A DNA stretch of 64,000 bases from Chitinophaga qingshengii (GTDB taxonomy: Bacteria; Bacteroidota; Bacteroidia; Chitinophagales; Chitinophagaceae). The DNA lies in contig NZ_JACVFC010000002.1 of NCBI RefSeq assembly GCF_014529935.1, positions 1,054,001 to 1,118,000 of the forward strand, written 5' to 3'. Positions 8,569 through 16,219 of the stretch are shown here, piece after piece; the first letter of the stretch is position 1; each line of letters begins with the position of its first letter. The notes below the pieces were generated by a model that saw only the letters and a program-made list of their open reading frames with translations, did not search any database and was not told where the DNA came from. Made by a program: the position numbers and the translations under genes.

Positions 8569-9828
8569 TTATTGAAGTCTGACGGCGACAGCGTTTTTAT
8601 GTGCATCCAGTCCTTCCGCGGCAGCCATGGCTTCAATAGTGGGACCAATCTGCTGCAGTCCTTGTGCACTGATTTGCTGGAAGGTGATTTTCTTCACGAA
8701 GCTATCCAAAGATACGCCACTATAGGCCGTAGCATAGCCGTTGGTCGGCAGCGTATGGTTGGTGCCCGAAGCGTAGTCACCCGCGCTTTCCGGCGTATAG
8801 TTACCCAGGAATACAGAACCCGCATTGATGACCTTATCCGCCACGTTGAGCTCGTTACGACAGGCCAGGATCAGGTGTTCCGGCGCATAAGCGTTGAGCA
8901 TGTCCATCGCCGTATCGATATCGGGTACCAGTATCATCTTGCTGTTATCCAGCGCTGCCGTAGCAATAGATTTGCGGGGCAGTTTATCCAGCTGCGCCTG
9001 CAGGGCTTTTTCCACATCGGCGAGCACTTTTTCACTGGTAGTCACCAGTACCACCTGGCTATCCGGACCGTGTTCCGCCTGTGAAAGCAGGTCCGCCGCC
9101 ACAAAATCAGGCACGCAGCTGTCATCCGCCAGCACCGCCACTTCTGAAGGACCAGCCGGCATATCGATGGCGACGCCTCTTTTGTTGACGAGTTGTTTAG
9201 CACAGGTAACGTACCGGTTACCCGGACCGAAGATTTTATATACTTTGGGTACCGTTTCCGTACCATAAGCCATCGCACCGATAGCCTGCACGCCGCCGAT
9301 GGTAAATACCCGGGAGATGCCCACCAGTTGAGCCGTATACAGGATAGCCGGGTGCAGCGAAGGCGTACAAAGTACGATCTCCTTACAACCTGCGATGGTA
9401 GCAGGGATACCCAGCATCAGGATGGTAGAGAACAAAGGCGCAGAGCCCCCCGGAATATACAATCCTACCTTTTCTATGCCCACTGGTTTGCGCCAGCATT
9501 GTACACCGGGCATGGTTTCGACGACCTGTGTTTTTTCCTGTTGTGCTTTGTGGAAAGTAGTGATGTTTTGTGCCGCCTGTTGGATAGCCGCTTTCAGCGC
9601 AGGTTCCAGGGCTGCTTCCGCCGCAGCGAAAGCTTCCGGTTTCACCTCCAGGTCAGTCAGCTGTACCTTATCAAATTCGGCCGCATATTTTTTCACCGCC
9701 TGGTCGCCGTTATCGCGCACATCGCGGAGAATGGCTTCCACTTTAGCTTCCAGCGCAGTGGTATCCATCACCGGGCGTTGCAGCAGTGTGTTCCAGGTAG
9801 CTTTATCGGGAAATTTTATCGTTTGCAT
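8569..9828 (-). CDS. hisD: Histidinol dehydrogenase
   Basis: HisD performs the last two NAD-dependent oxidations from L-histidinol to L-histidine. The 419-residue length is normal. Recognisable family segments are GIPATIAGCKEIVLCTP, FGPGNRYVTCAKQ, AGPSEVAVLAD, LLSQAEHGPDSQ (with zinc-ligand Gln/His equivalents) and the C-terminal GTNHTLPTNGYA. It lies 18 bases after hisG and 25 bases before hisC in a hisG-D-C-B order. Confidence 0.97.
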   Translation of the reverse strand: MQTIKFPDKATWNTLLQRPVMDTTALEAKVEAILRDVRDNGDQAVKKYAAEFDKVQLTDLEVKPEAFAAAEAALEPALKAAIQQAAQNITTFHKAQQEKTQVVETMPGVQCWRKPVGIEKVGLYIPGGSAPLFSTILMLGIPATIAGCKEIVLCTPSLHPAILYTAQLVGISRVFTIGGVQAIGAMAYGTETVPKVYKIFGPGNRYVTCAKQLVNKRGVAIDMPAGPSEVAVLADDSCVPDFVAADLLSQAEHGPDSQVVLVTTSEKVLADVEKALQAQLDKLPRKSIATAALDNSKMILVPDIDTAMDMLNAYAPEHLILACRNELNVADKVINAGSVFLGNYTPESAGDYASGTNHTLPTNGYATAYSGVSLDSFVKKITFQQISAQGLQQIGPTIEAMAAAEGLDAHKNAVAVRLQ

Positions 9829-9846
9829 GTTTGTCGCTTCTTGTTA

Positions 9847-10701
9847 TCAGATCACCATTTTTTCGATGGGCACTACCAGGATACCCTGTGCACCGGCGGC
9901 TTTCAGGCTTTCGATGATGTCCCAGAAATCATTTTCATTGAGTACAGAGTGAACAGAGCTCCATCCTTCCTGTGCCAGCGGCAGTACTGTAGGGCTTTTC
10001 ATGCCGGGCAGCAGTCCAATGATTTCATTGAGTTTTTCATTGGGTGCGTTGAGCAGGATGTATTTGGTGTTTTTAGCTCTTTTTACTGCCTGGATGCGGA
10101 ACACCAGTTTGTCGAGCAGCTGTTGCTGGGCAGGCTGCAGGTTGTGGCAGGCAGCGAGCACCGCTTCAGATTTGAGCACCGTTTCCACTTCCTTGAGGCC
10201 GTTCATAAAAAGTGTAGAACCGCTGCTAACGAGGTCGCAGATAGCATCTGCGAGACCAATACCGGGGGCTATTTCCACGGAGCCGCTGATCTCGTGAATT
10301 TCCGCTTTAATATTATTGCGTTGCAGGAATTCCTGTACAATTACCGGGTAGCTGGTAGCGATGCGGGTATTCTCCAGATCCTTTACCGTGGTGTATTCCA
10401 TGGATTTGGGCACTGCCATGGACAGGCGGCATTTACCGAAGCCCAGTTTCTCCACGACATTGACCTGTTTTTTCTTTTCCAGGACGACGTTTTCGCCTAC
10501 GATACCAATATCCGCCACCCCATCTTCAATATATTGCGGAATATCATCATCACGGAGGAAAAACACTTCCAGTGGGAAGTTACTGGCTTCCGTTTTCAGT
10601 TTGTTGACACCATTATTGATGTCGATGCCGCATTCCTTCAGCAATTTGATGGAATCATCGTGCAGGCGGCCGGATTTCTGGATGGCGATCTTTAGTTTCA
10701 T
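9847..10701 (-). CDS. hisG: ATP phosphoribosyltransferase (long form)
   Basis: HisG condenses ATP with PRPP, the first and normally feedback-controlled step of histidine synthesis. The 284-residue length and the C-terminal ACT-like regulatory domain (about 210-284, ending QGILVVPIEKMVI) identify the long, HisZ-independent form. The catalytic half begins KIAIQKSGRLHDDS and includes DIGIVGENVV and the PRPP loop near ISGSVEIAPGIGLADAICD. It is first in the his operon, about 10 bases downstream of an attenuator U-run. Confidence 0.97.
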   Translation of the reverse strand: MKLKIAIQKSGRLHDDSIKLLKECGIDINNGVNKLKTEASNFPLEVFFLRDDDIPQYIEDGVADIGIVGENVVLEKKKQVNVVEKLGFGKCRLSMAVPKSMEYTTVKDLENTRIATSYPVIVQEFLQRNNIKAEIHEISGSVEIAPGIGLADAICDLVSSGSTLFMNGLKEVETVLKSEAVLAACHNLQPAQQQLLDKLVFRIQAVKRAKNTKYILLNAPNEKLNEIIGLLPGMKSPTVLPLAQEGWSSVHSVLNENDFWDIIESLKAAGAQGILVVPIEKMVI

Positions 10702-10710
10702 GGTGTGTAA

Positions 10711-10747
10711 AAAATAAAAAAGGGGCTTACCGTGTGGTAAGCCCCTT
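10711..10747 (-). terminator. his attenuator
   Basis: Bases 10720-10731 and 10736-10747 form a perfect 12-bp stem (AAGGGGCTTACC) with a 4-base loop. In the minus-strand transcript it is followed directly by a U-rich tail (TTTTATTTT, 10719-10711). This is a textbook rho-independent terminator placed between the His-rich leader and hisG, so it is read as the attenuator. No gene ends here other than the leader peptide. Confidence 0.88.
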
Positions 10748-10782
10748 GAAGATGAATCTAATATGTTAAAGTATACACATTA

Positions 10783-10845
10783 TCATCCCAGCCTACCTGT
10801 GCGGTAAGAATGATGGTGATGATGGATATGTACGTTGATAATCAT
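10783..10845 (-). CDS. hisL: his operon leader peptide (MIINVHIHHHHHSYRTGRLG)
   Basis: A 20-codon ORF containing six His codons, five of them consecutive (residues 8-12), ends 36 bases before the attenuator stem. Ribosome stalling at the His run when charged tRNA-His is low would prevent the terminator from forming and let RNA polymerase enter hisGDCB. A perfect -7 element lies 11 bases upstream, so the transcript start is close to the ATG and the untranslated leader is very short. Confidence 0.88.
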   Translation of the reverse strand: MIINVHIHHHHHSYRTGRLG

Positions 10846-10856
10846 AATGTCGGGTA

Positions 10857-10886
10857 CAAAAATAATAAGTAAATCGGGAAATCAAA
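10857..10886 (-). promoter_or_regulatory. Predicted his operon promoter
   Basis: On the minus strand TTTG (10883-10886) and TATTTTTG (10857-10864) are separated by 18 bases. The second element matches the Bacteroidota -7 consensus TAnnTTTG exactly. Transcription would start near 10850 and run into the His leader. Confidence 0.65.
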
Positions 10887-11046
10887 CTTATTTTTTTGTT
10901 AATCACCATTTAATTTTCAGGCCAGCTAAAAAATTTCCACTGCGCCTGTTTTAGCACTGCTTTTCCCCATCCGGTTGATTTGCTGTTCATTAGCCATCCA
11001 CAGGCCTTCTGCGCTTTGCAAACGATCTGTTAACGGATTTTTTAAA

Positions 11047-11082
11047 CTAAATTATTTAGCGTTATTTTGCTAATAATATTAG
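11047..11082. promoter_or_regulatory. Two 13-bp dyads, candidate operator of the umuD-like operon
   Basis: CTAAATTATTTAG (11047-11059) and CTAATAATATTAG (11070-11082) are each perfect 6+1+6 inverted repeats with the shared form CTAA-N5-TTAG. Their centres are 23 bp apart, about two helical turns. Between them is TTATTTTG (11062-11069), one base from the Bacteroidota -7 element. A repressor bound to both would cover the promoter. The next gene starts 23 bases downstream. Confidence 0.5.
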
Positions 11083-11105
11083 TATTCATTTAAAGCGATA
11101 GTTGT

Positions 11106-11525
11106 ATGGAAGCATTGAAGTGGAGTGAGCCTAACATGACCCTGCCATATTTTGATACCAGTATTTCTGCGGGTCTTCCCTCACCTGCCCTGGGCAACGA
11201 ACAGGAAAACATTGATCTTTCCCGTATTTTTTCTACGGATGCACGTCACACCCTGATCGTACGGGTAAAAGGCGACGGTATGAGCGAAGCGCATATTCCG
11301 GACGGCAGCCTGGCCGTGGTGGACCGATCGGCCCGCCCTTCCACCGGAGATATTATTGTAGGCACTTTTAACGGTGAATTTATTATCAAACGGCTGGTAA
11401 AAGCCGGGCGTAACTGGGTATTACATTCCGAAAATCCGTTTTACAAACCGGTAGTGATCCCGGAAGACGCGGATTTCCAGGTATGGGGCATTGTAACGGC
11501 AGTGATTATGGACATGCGTAAATAG
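11106..11525 (+). CDS. UmuD-like S24-family protein with Gly at the nucleophile position
   Basis: UmuD-type proteins are RecA-assisted self-cleaving partners of Y-family polymerases. This 139-residue protein has the family layout: short N-terminal arm, an Ala-Gly cleavage-site look-alike (SAGLPSP, A22-G23), the core VKGDGMSEAHIPDGSLAVVD, and the general-base lysine in FIIKRLV (K95). There is no helix-turn-helix, so it is not LexA. The motif normally reads GDSM; here it is GDGM (G58), with a Ser two positions on (S60). The codon is GGT at 11277-11279, one transition from AGT. Either self-cleavage is lost or S60 substitutes, which is speculative. No umuC follows. Confidence 0.8.
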   Translation: MEALKWSEPNMTLPYFDTSISAGLPSPALGNEQENIDLSRIFSTDARHTLIVRVKGDGMSEAHIPDGSLAVVDRSARPSTGDIIVGTFNGEFIIKRLVKAGRNWVLHSENPFYKPVVIPEDADFQVWGIVTAVIMDMRK

Positions 11526-11531
11526 ACCATT

Positions 11532-12023
11532 ATGCATCATCCGTTAACGTTATTATCTGCAGCGCTGTTATCCGCACTGCAACAGGAAGGATATAAAATA
11601 TTCGTCCGACAATCTTATCCGGCGGGCATTTCCACCGCCGACACCCATGTCCGCGAAGCGTTTTTATTGACGCCCTATAAAGACATTGCCAGCGCCAACG
11701 CTCATTTTCAGCATATCCGGTTCGACCGGCGCAAGTATATTTACCAGTCCTTCCACCCGGAAGAAGTGGAGAAACTTTACCAGGCAGCTTCACAGCCGGC
11801 AGGCTATAAAATATACGTCGCCCTGATTGATCCGGAACACCAGACTCCGGACCCGGCGTTAACGCTGCATATACGACGTTATATCAGCCAATATACAGCC
11901 TGGCCGCCGGAACATATCCACCTGCAATATGCCCTGCATTACGGGGAATTATATCTCTCCCTGCAATATGGAGATGAAGAAATAAAAGTACCTTTACCGG
12001 CAATAGAAAGCTACTACAAATAA
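11532..12023 (+). CDS. Conserved-looking protein of unknown function in the UmuD/SRAP cluster
   Basis: I do not recognise this 163-residue protein. It starts 6 bases after the umuD-like stop, and its own stop overlaps the next ATG by one base (TAATG), so it is clearly part of a three-gene operon. It is soluble, with no signal peptide or membrane segment, and is rich in aromatic residues and His. It alternates hydrophobic strands and acidic helices (for example RFDRRKYIYQSFHPEEVEKLY and YKIYVALIDPEH, residues about 64-105). No catalytic motif is evident. Its place is where umuC or imuB might be expected, but it is far too short to be a polymerase. Confidence 0.75.
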   Translation: MHHPLTLLSAALLSALQQEGYKIFVRQSYPAGISTADTHVREAFLLTPYKDIASANAHFQHIRFDRRKYIYQSFHPEEVEKLYQAASQPAGYKIYVALIDPEHQTPDPALTLHIRRYISQYTAWPPEHIHLQYALHYGELYLSLQYGDEEIKVPLPAIESYYK

Positions 12024-12772
12024 TGTGTTACGATATCGCGCTGAATGCCAACCTGCAAAAGATCCTGAAGCGGGTACCGCTGCTTCAGACAGCCGGCAAC
12101 CTGGACTTTGACTTTGCAGCTACCCACCATAAAATTGGTATGTCTTTTCCGCTGTGGCCCGTCATTGTGGACAACAACGGTTTGCAGGTGGACCGGTATA
12201 CCTGGGGGCCCATCCCCAAACTGCTGGATACCGCGGAGAAAGTAAAACGGCAAAGGCAAATGTACCTCAATGCCCGCAGCGAAAAAGTACCGGAAAGCGG
12301 CACCATGTGGAACGCTATCCGTCATCAGCGCTGCCTGGTACCGGTGACCGGTTTCTTTGAATACCGCCAGATACCCGGTTGGAAAAACAAAGTAGCTTAC
12401 TATATCCATTCCCGTGAGCAGGATATTTTCTTTATCGCCGGACTATGGGCCTACTCCAACTCCTGGGATGTGGATAAACCTGAACGTATCCCCACCTTCA
12501 CATTACTCACCCGTGCTGCCAATCCGGTGATGCAACAGATACATAACGGCGGCGACAATGCCGGCAGAATGCCACTGATGTTATCAGATGAACTGGCCCT
12601 GCAATGGGTTAAAAAGGACCTAACAGATACGGATATACGTCAAATTATACAGTATGAATACCCGGCGCCACAGCTGGAATACTGGCCGGTCAATTCTGTC
12701 CGTAAAGTTAAACCGGACGATGAAAGTGTGATTGCGCGGGTGGAATATGATAACCTGCCGCCGGTTGTTTGA
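12023..12772 (+). CDS. SRAP-domain protein (YedK/HMCES type abasic-site shield)
   Basis: SRAP proteins form a thiazolidine DNA-protein crosslink with abasic sites in single-stranded DNA through the N-terminal Cys. Once Met1 is removed, C2 becomes that N-terminus (MCYDIAL). The other active-site residues are present: N83 and R85 in YLNARSE, E113 in GFFEYR, and H174 in QQIHNGG, followed by RMPLML. The length of 249 residues fits the family. It overlaps the upstream gene by one base. Clustering with a UmuD-like gene supports a DNA-damage role. The stop codon falls inside a direct repeat that leads into a large inverted repeat. Confidence 0.92.
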   Translation: MCYDIALNANLQKILKRVPLLQTAGNLDFDFAATHHKIGMSFPLWPVIVDNNGLQVDRYTWGPIPKLLDTAEKVKRQRQMYLNARSEKVPESGTMWNAIRHQRCLVPVTGFFEYRQIPGWKNKVAYYIHSREQDIFFIAGLWAYSNSWDVDKPERIPTFTLLTRAANPVMQQIHNGGDNAGRMPLMLSDELALQWVKKDLTDTDIRQIIQYEYPAPQLEYWPVNSVRKVKPDDESVIARVEYDNLPPVV

Positions 12773-12927
12773 TTTACGGATTTTTTGATTTACGGATTTT
12801 GGAATTTGAAATGCAGCGGAGAACATGTTATATCATGTAATTTTCGTTACATTTTCTAAATTTTTAAATTTAACTTAACAAACATCAATCTCCGCTGCAT
12901 TTCAAATTCCAAAATCCGTAAATCAAA
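12768..12927. repeat. 39-bp perfect inverted repeat between convergent genes, with a short direct repeat
   Basis: Bases 12784-12822 are perfectly complementary to 12889-12927, leaving a 66-base AT-rich loop. A 17-base word (TTTGATTTACGGATTTT) occurs at 12768-12784 and again at 12784-12800; the first copy contains the stop codon of the SRAP gene. The right arm runs into the 3' end of the converging GntR gene. It probably works as a bidirectional transcription end, but its perfection suggests a repetitive-element origin. Confidence 0.85.
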
Positions 12928-13954
12928 GCGAGGCTCTTAAACGAAGTTTAAAAGGTACTTCCATATGGGCTACGGAACGCTCCAGCACCAGTTGGGCTGC
13001 CAGTTCCCCCATCTTCTGAAAATCAGTGGAGATAGTGGTGATACCATTCAGGATAATACGTTTCAACGGTGTTTCATTGTAGGAAATCACACCCACCTGT
13101 TGCCCTACCATCAACCCTTTGGTATTGATTCTTTCAATCAGTTTTACCAGGTCGTCTTCCATCAGCGTAATATATACCTCCCCTTCCTGTATCGGTTCAT
13201 CCTGTGCGTCGTGTAATATTTTGTAGGAAAAAGCGTAATCCTGACAGAAACGGATAAAACCTGTCAATAGTTCTGAAGGGATATAACAATCATCCGGGAA
13301 GATGATCTTTAGCGTATGGTATTTACTCAATGCAGGCCTGGCTTCACGCAACGCATGGTAAATATCTTCCTCAAAATTTTCGTACACCGCTCCAAAATCG
13401 CCGGTGATACCATCTACCTTTTTATCAAGGATCACCAGTTTGTCTTTAGGTAATGTGTTGATGATGGCGTGCGCCTTCTCCCCTCTTTCTGTAAAATGAG
13501 GGATGATCACATAGTAGGAATAATCTTCTCTTTTATTGGTCAGCAGTTTTTTGAACAGTGCATAGTCATTGTTGTAGATATAAAAATCCACCGCCACCTG
13601 ATCGCCCAATGCGGTGATGAATGCATCATACACAATTTTTTTATGTGCGCTCAGTTTATTGAACAGCAGGAAAATACGGGGAATAGCTGGGACTTCACTG
13701 TCCGGAATAAAATACCCTTTGCCCGGTACGGAGCCCAGCACACCGGTCTTTTTCAGGTAACGGTATCCTTTCTCCGCCGTATCCCGGGAGATATCCAGTT
13801 CAAAGCTCAGCTCATTGATAGAAGGCAGAACATCCGCAGGTTTGATTTGACCGTTCTCCAACCCTTTCAGGATGGAATTGGCCAGCTGCAGGTATTTCGG
13901 CGTGGCTGAATATTCGTCGATGACAATCAGGTCTATCAATCTGGGTGCTTTCAT
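12923..13954 (-). CDS. GntR-family regulator with sugar-binding-like domain, probable rhamnose operon regulator
   Basis: The N-terminal winged helix (about residues 12-85: SILKGLENGQIKPADVLPSI, LDISRDTAEKGYRYLKKTGV, VPGKGYFI) is a clear GntR DNA-binding domain. The remaining ~250 residues resemble the periplasmic-binding-protein fold used by LacI/GntR regulators to sense sugars, ending with the TISTDFQKMGELAAQLVLE segment. It is last in the rhamnose operon, 3 bases after the rhamnosidase stop, so it likely senses rhamnose or a pathway intermediate and autoregulates; this is inferred from position. Its 3' end overlaps the arm of the inverted repeat. Confidence 0.88.
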   Translation of the reverse strand: MKAPRLIDLIVIDEYSATPKYLQLANSILKGLENGQIKPADVLPSINELSFELDISRDTAEKGYRYLKKTGVLGSVPGKGYFIPDSEVPAIPRIFLLFNKLSAHKKIVYDAFITALGDQVAVDFYIYNNDYALFKKLLTNKREDYSYYVIIPHFTERGEKAHAIINTLPKDKLVILDKKVDGITGDFGAVYENFEEDIYHALREARPALSKYHTLKIIFPDDCYIPSELLTGFIRFCQDYAFSYKILHDAQDEPIQEGEVYITLMEDDLVKLIERINTKGLMVGQQVGVISYNETPLKRIILNGITTISTDFQKMGELAAQLVLERSVAHMEVPFKLRLRASL

Positions 13955-13957
13955 AAC

Positions 13958-16219
13958 TCAAAAGGATTGAAAGATGTAATTACCTTTCTGCGTCAGGGAA
14001 AAAAACATATAGCCGTTATTTTTACCAATCCAGGATACGTCGTTTCTGGGTGCATAACCACCGCTTACCCAGGCTTCCTTATCATTCACCAGTACTTTTT
14101 GACCTTCCTTGTAAGGTATGCCTACAAAGACTTCCGTACCTGGCAGTACATTCAGTTCTATTTTCACACCATCGCTGGTAGTAGCAAAACGTGTGGTGAT
14201 ACGCCCTTTTACCGTTTCATGCGTACTGCCTGCAGCCGATAATCCTCCGGGCGCCGGCATGACCAGGTAGCGGCTGTAGCCTGGTTTGAGCGGTGTTACA
14301 CCACTCACATATTGCGACAGTAAAGTCAATGGTCCGCCGGACCAGGCGTGGTTATTGGTACCGCCTTTATTGTCGCCAAACAGTTCATTGAGTGTAGTGT
14401 ATTCATTGTCGATCATTCCCTGGTAGCGGGATTTCATCCGCTCCAGCGCGGCCTCCGGCTGTTGCATCAGAAACAGGCTTTCCAGTACATATTTTTCCAT
14501 ATAGGGACTGGCATGCCGGGCCGTTTTCAGCAGACGTACAATCTCCGGGTACTCTTCGGGTGGTACGATACCGGCTATCACCGCCATGGCATTGGCACGG
14601 TCATCGGTTTCGCCTTTGTAATCAGGGGAACGGTAAACATCATTCTGCCGGCAATATTTCCGGGTAGCCAGGATCACCTGTTCAATTTGTTTTTTAAGCT
14701 GGGCGGCGTACGCCTTATCCCCGTGCAGTTCCGCGATGGTGAGCAATACCTTCGCGGCCACTACATACCAGGCGTTGTCCAGTAATGAAGCATCGATATT
14801 GACGCCCCAATCAGGCAGGTCCCAACCGCCTTTGCGGTGAATGATCATACCACGTTCCTCTATCTTCCATAGCGACAGGTATCTTTTCAGCGCAGGATAA
14901 ACATACAGCATGGTGGCAGTATCGCCGGTATAACGGTAATAGGTATCCATTCCGTGGATGGCCGCCAGCATCTGTTGCGGCAGTTCCCTGTTCCAGTTAC
15001 CGGCAGGTATGGGAGAATATAAGCTGCTGTCAGCCGCCTGCCAGTCCACCAGGTTTCGTATAGCCTTTCTGGATAGTTGATTGGCATTCGTGTCCAGGGC
15101 ATAAAACGTTTCACCTATTTCAGTCGCTACATCGCCCCACCACAGCGCTCTTTCACGGTCCGGGCAATCGAAGTAGTTATCCCGCATATTGACGTACAGG
15201 GTGCGTTGTGCTTTTTTCCATAGGATATTCAGTGCGGAGTCGCTGCTATGGAATACGCCGGACAGTTCTGTATTGTAGCCACTTTCGCGGTATTGGAGCG
15301 ACCGCACTTTTACACCTGCCGGCATCACATATTTTACAAAATGGCCGTTCATCCAGGCCGGCGTTTCAAACTCCTGTTCACCTTCCCGGGTGATATACTC
15401 CGTACGGACGCTGGCCAGTTCCGGATTTCCCGCGGTGAGGTAATTATCTGTGAGCAGCTGGATTTTAATTCCCGCCGGCGCCGAAATCTTAAATGCCGGG
15501 GTGACCTGTGCGTTATAAGGCAGGCGGCACACGAGGGTATCGCCTTTCTTCACCGGCTCACCGATATAATTTTTCAAACCGGATTCACGGAAGAAGGGAA
15601 TATCTCTTTTTACCAGCTGGTTCCATGGCACCACCGGTGGTATGCCATAGTCCGATACCGGCTGCCATACAATGTTACCCGCTTTGGATGCATCTACACC
15701 CACATTTGTTTCCGCAAGGCGGTAATTCGGTTGTATACCATCAGGTTGGTAGTATTCGGGGAGCCGCCGCGCTTTCCAGGATGTACGGCTGTTAAAGGCT
15801 TCGTCCTCACATTGAAACAACAACGCGTTACGGCCGCTGTTTTTATGTGCAAAACCTTCCTTTCCCCAGAACCAGGTATTGATGATAATTTCATTCTCTC
15901 CTTTTTCCAGGAAGGGTCCGATATCTATTTCATCGAAATAGGTATCACCGGGATTAGGCCCCCGTTTTAGTTGCCCTTCCCGCACCACCAGGCGGGAGTT
16001 GATCCACAGCATGTATTTACTATCGGTAGCGATGCGGGCCATCACACGCCGTTGTTTACTGCTGCGTATAGCCTTAACAGTGTATGCCACCCATTGATTG
16101 GAAGCAGACGATGTGTCCAGCCCTATCCAATGGGCAGTCCATTTATCCTGTGCCGTGGCCGACAAGGACAGCAGGCATAACAATAGCAGTATGTATTTTT
16201 TTATGGGCATATCAGGCAT
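13958..16219 (-). CDS. Secreted alpha-L-rhamnosidase (GH78-like)
   Basis: The enzyme should release terminal L-rhamnose from plant or bacterial glycans in the periplasm or outside the cell. The start shows a signal peptide (hydrophobic LLLLCLLSLSATAQ, cleavage near residue 24). The middle carries the family acid motif DCPDRERALWWGD and the (alpha/alpha)6-barrel segments GGWDLPDWGVNIDASLLDN and NHAWSGGPLTLLSQYVSGV. A jelly-roll domain follows at the C-terminus. Two in-frame starts exist: 16219, overlapping the rhaB stop, and 16210 (MPIKKYILLLL), one base beyond it. Its place inside the rhamnose operon supports the activity. Confidence 0.88.
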   Translation of the reverse strand: MPDMPIKKYILLLLCLLSLSATAQDKWTAHWIGLDTSSASNQWVAYTVKAIRSSKQRRVMARIATDSKYMLWINSRLVVREGQLKRGPNPGDTYFDEIDIGPFLEKGENEIIINTWFWGKEGFAHKNSGRNALLFQCEDEAFNSRTSWKARRLPEYYQPDGIQPNYRLAETNVGVDASKAGNIVWQPVSDYGIPPVVPWNQLVKRDIPFFRESGLKNYIGEPVKKGDTLVCRLPYNAQVTPAFKISAPAGIKIQLLTDNYLTAGNPELASVRTEYITREGEQEFETPAWMNGHFVKYVMPAGVKVRSLQYRESGYNTELSGVFHSSDSALNILWKKAQRTLYVNMRDNYFDCPDRERALWWGDVATEIGETFYALDTNANQLSRKAIRNLVDWQAADSSLYSPIPAGNWNRELPQQMLAAIHGMDTYYRYTGDTATMLYVYPALKRYLSLWKIEERGMIIHRKGGWDLPDWGVNIDASLLDNAWYVVAAKVLLTIAELHGDKAYAAQLKKQIEQVILATRKYCRQNDVYRSPDYKGETDDRANAMAVIAGIVPPEEYPEIVRLLKTARHASPYMEKYVLESLFLMQQPEAALERMKSRYQGMIDNEYTTLNELFGDNKGGTNNHAWSGGPLTLLSQYVSGVTPLKPGYSRYLVMPAPGGLSAAGSTHETVKGRITTRFATTSDGVKIELNVLPGTEVFVGIPYKEGQKVLVNDKEAWVSGGYAPRNDVSWIGKNNGYMFFSLTQKGNYIFQSF

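Noticed and set aside
8544-8669. N-terminal extension of hisC to 8669
   Set aside because: It would overlap the end of hisD by about 100 bases and has no similarity to aminotransferases; MFNLESLL at 8543 fits the family start.
9193-10695. 500-residue plus-strand open frame opposite hisD and hisG
   Set aside because: Antisense to two well-conserved his genes; composition is typical of a shadow frame.
11106-11525. LexA repressor
   Set aside because: There is no helix-turn-helix domain; at 139 residues it has the length and layout of UmuD.
12923-13954. LacI-family identity for the regulator beside the rhamnose genes
   Set aside because: The DNA-binding domain is a GntR winged helix, not the LacI hinge-helix type; only the sensor domain is LacI-like, so it is not the obvious partner of the 61.5-kb operators.
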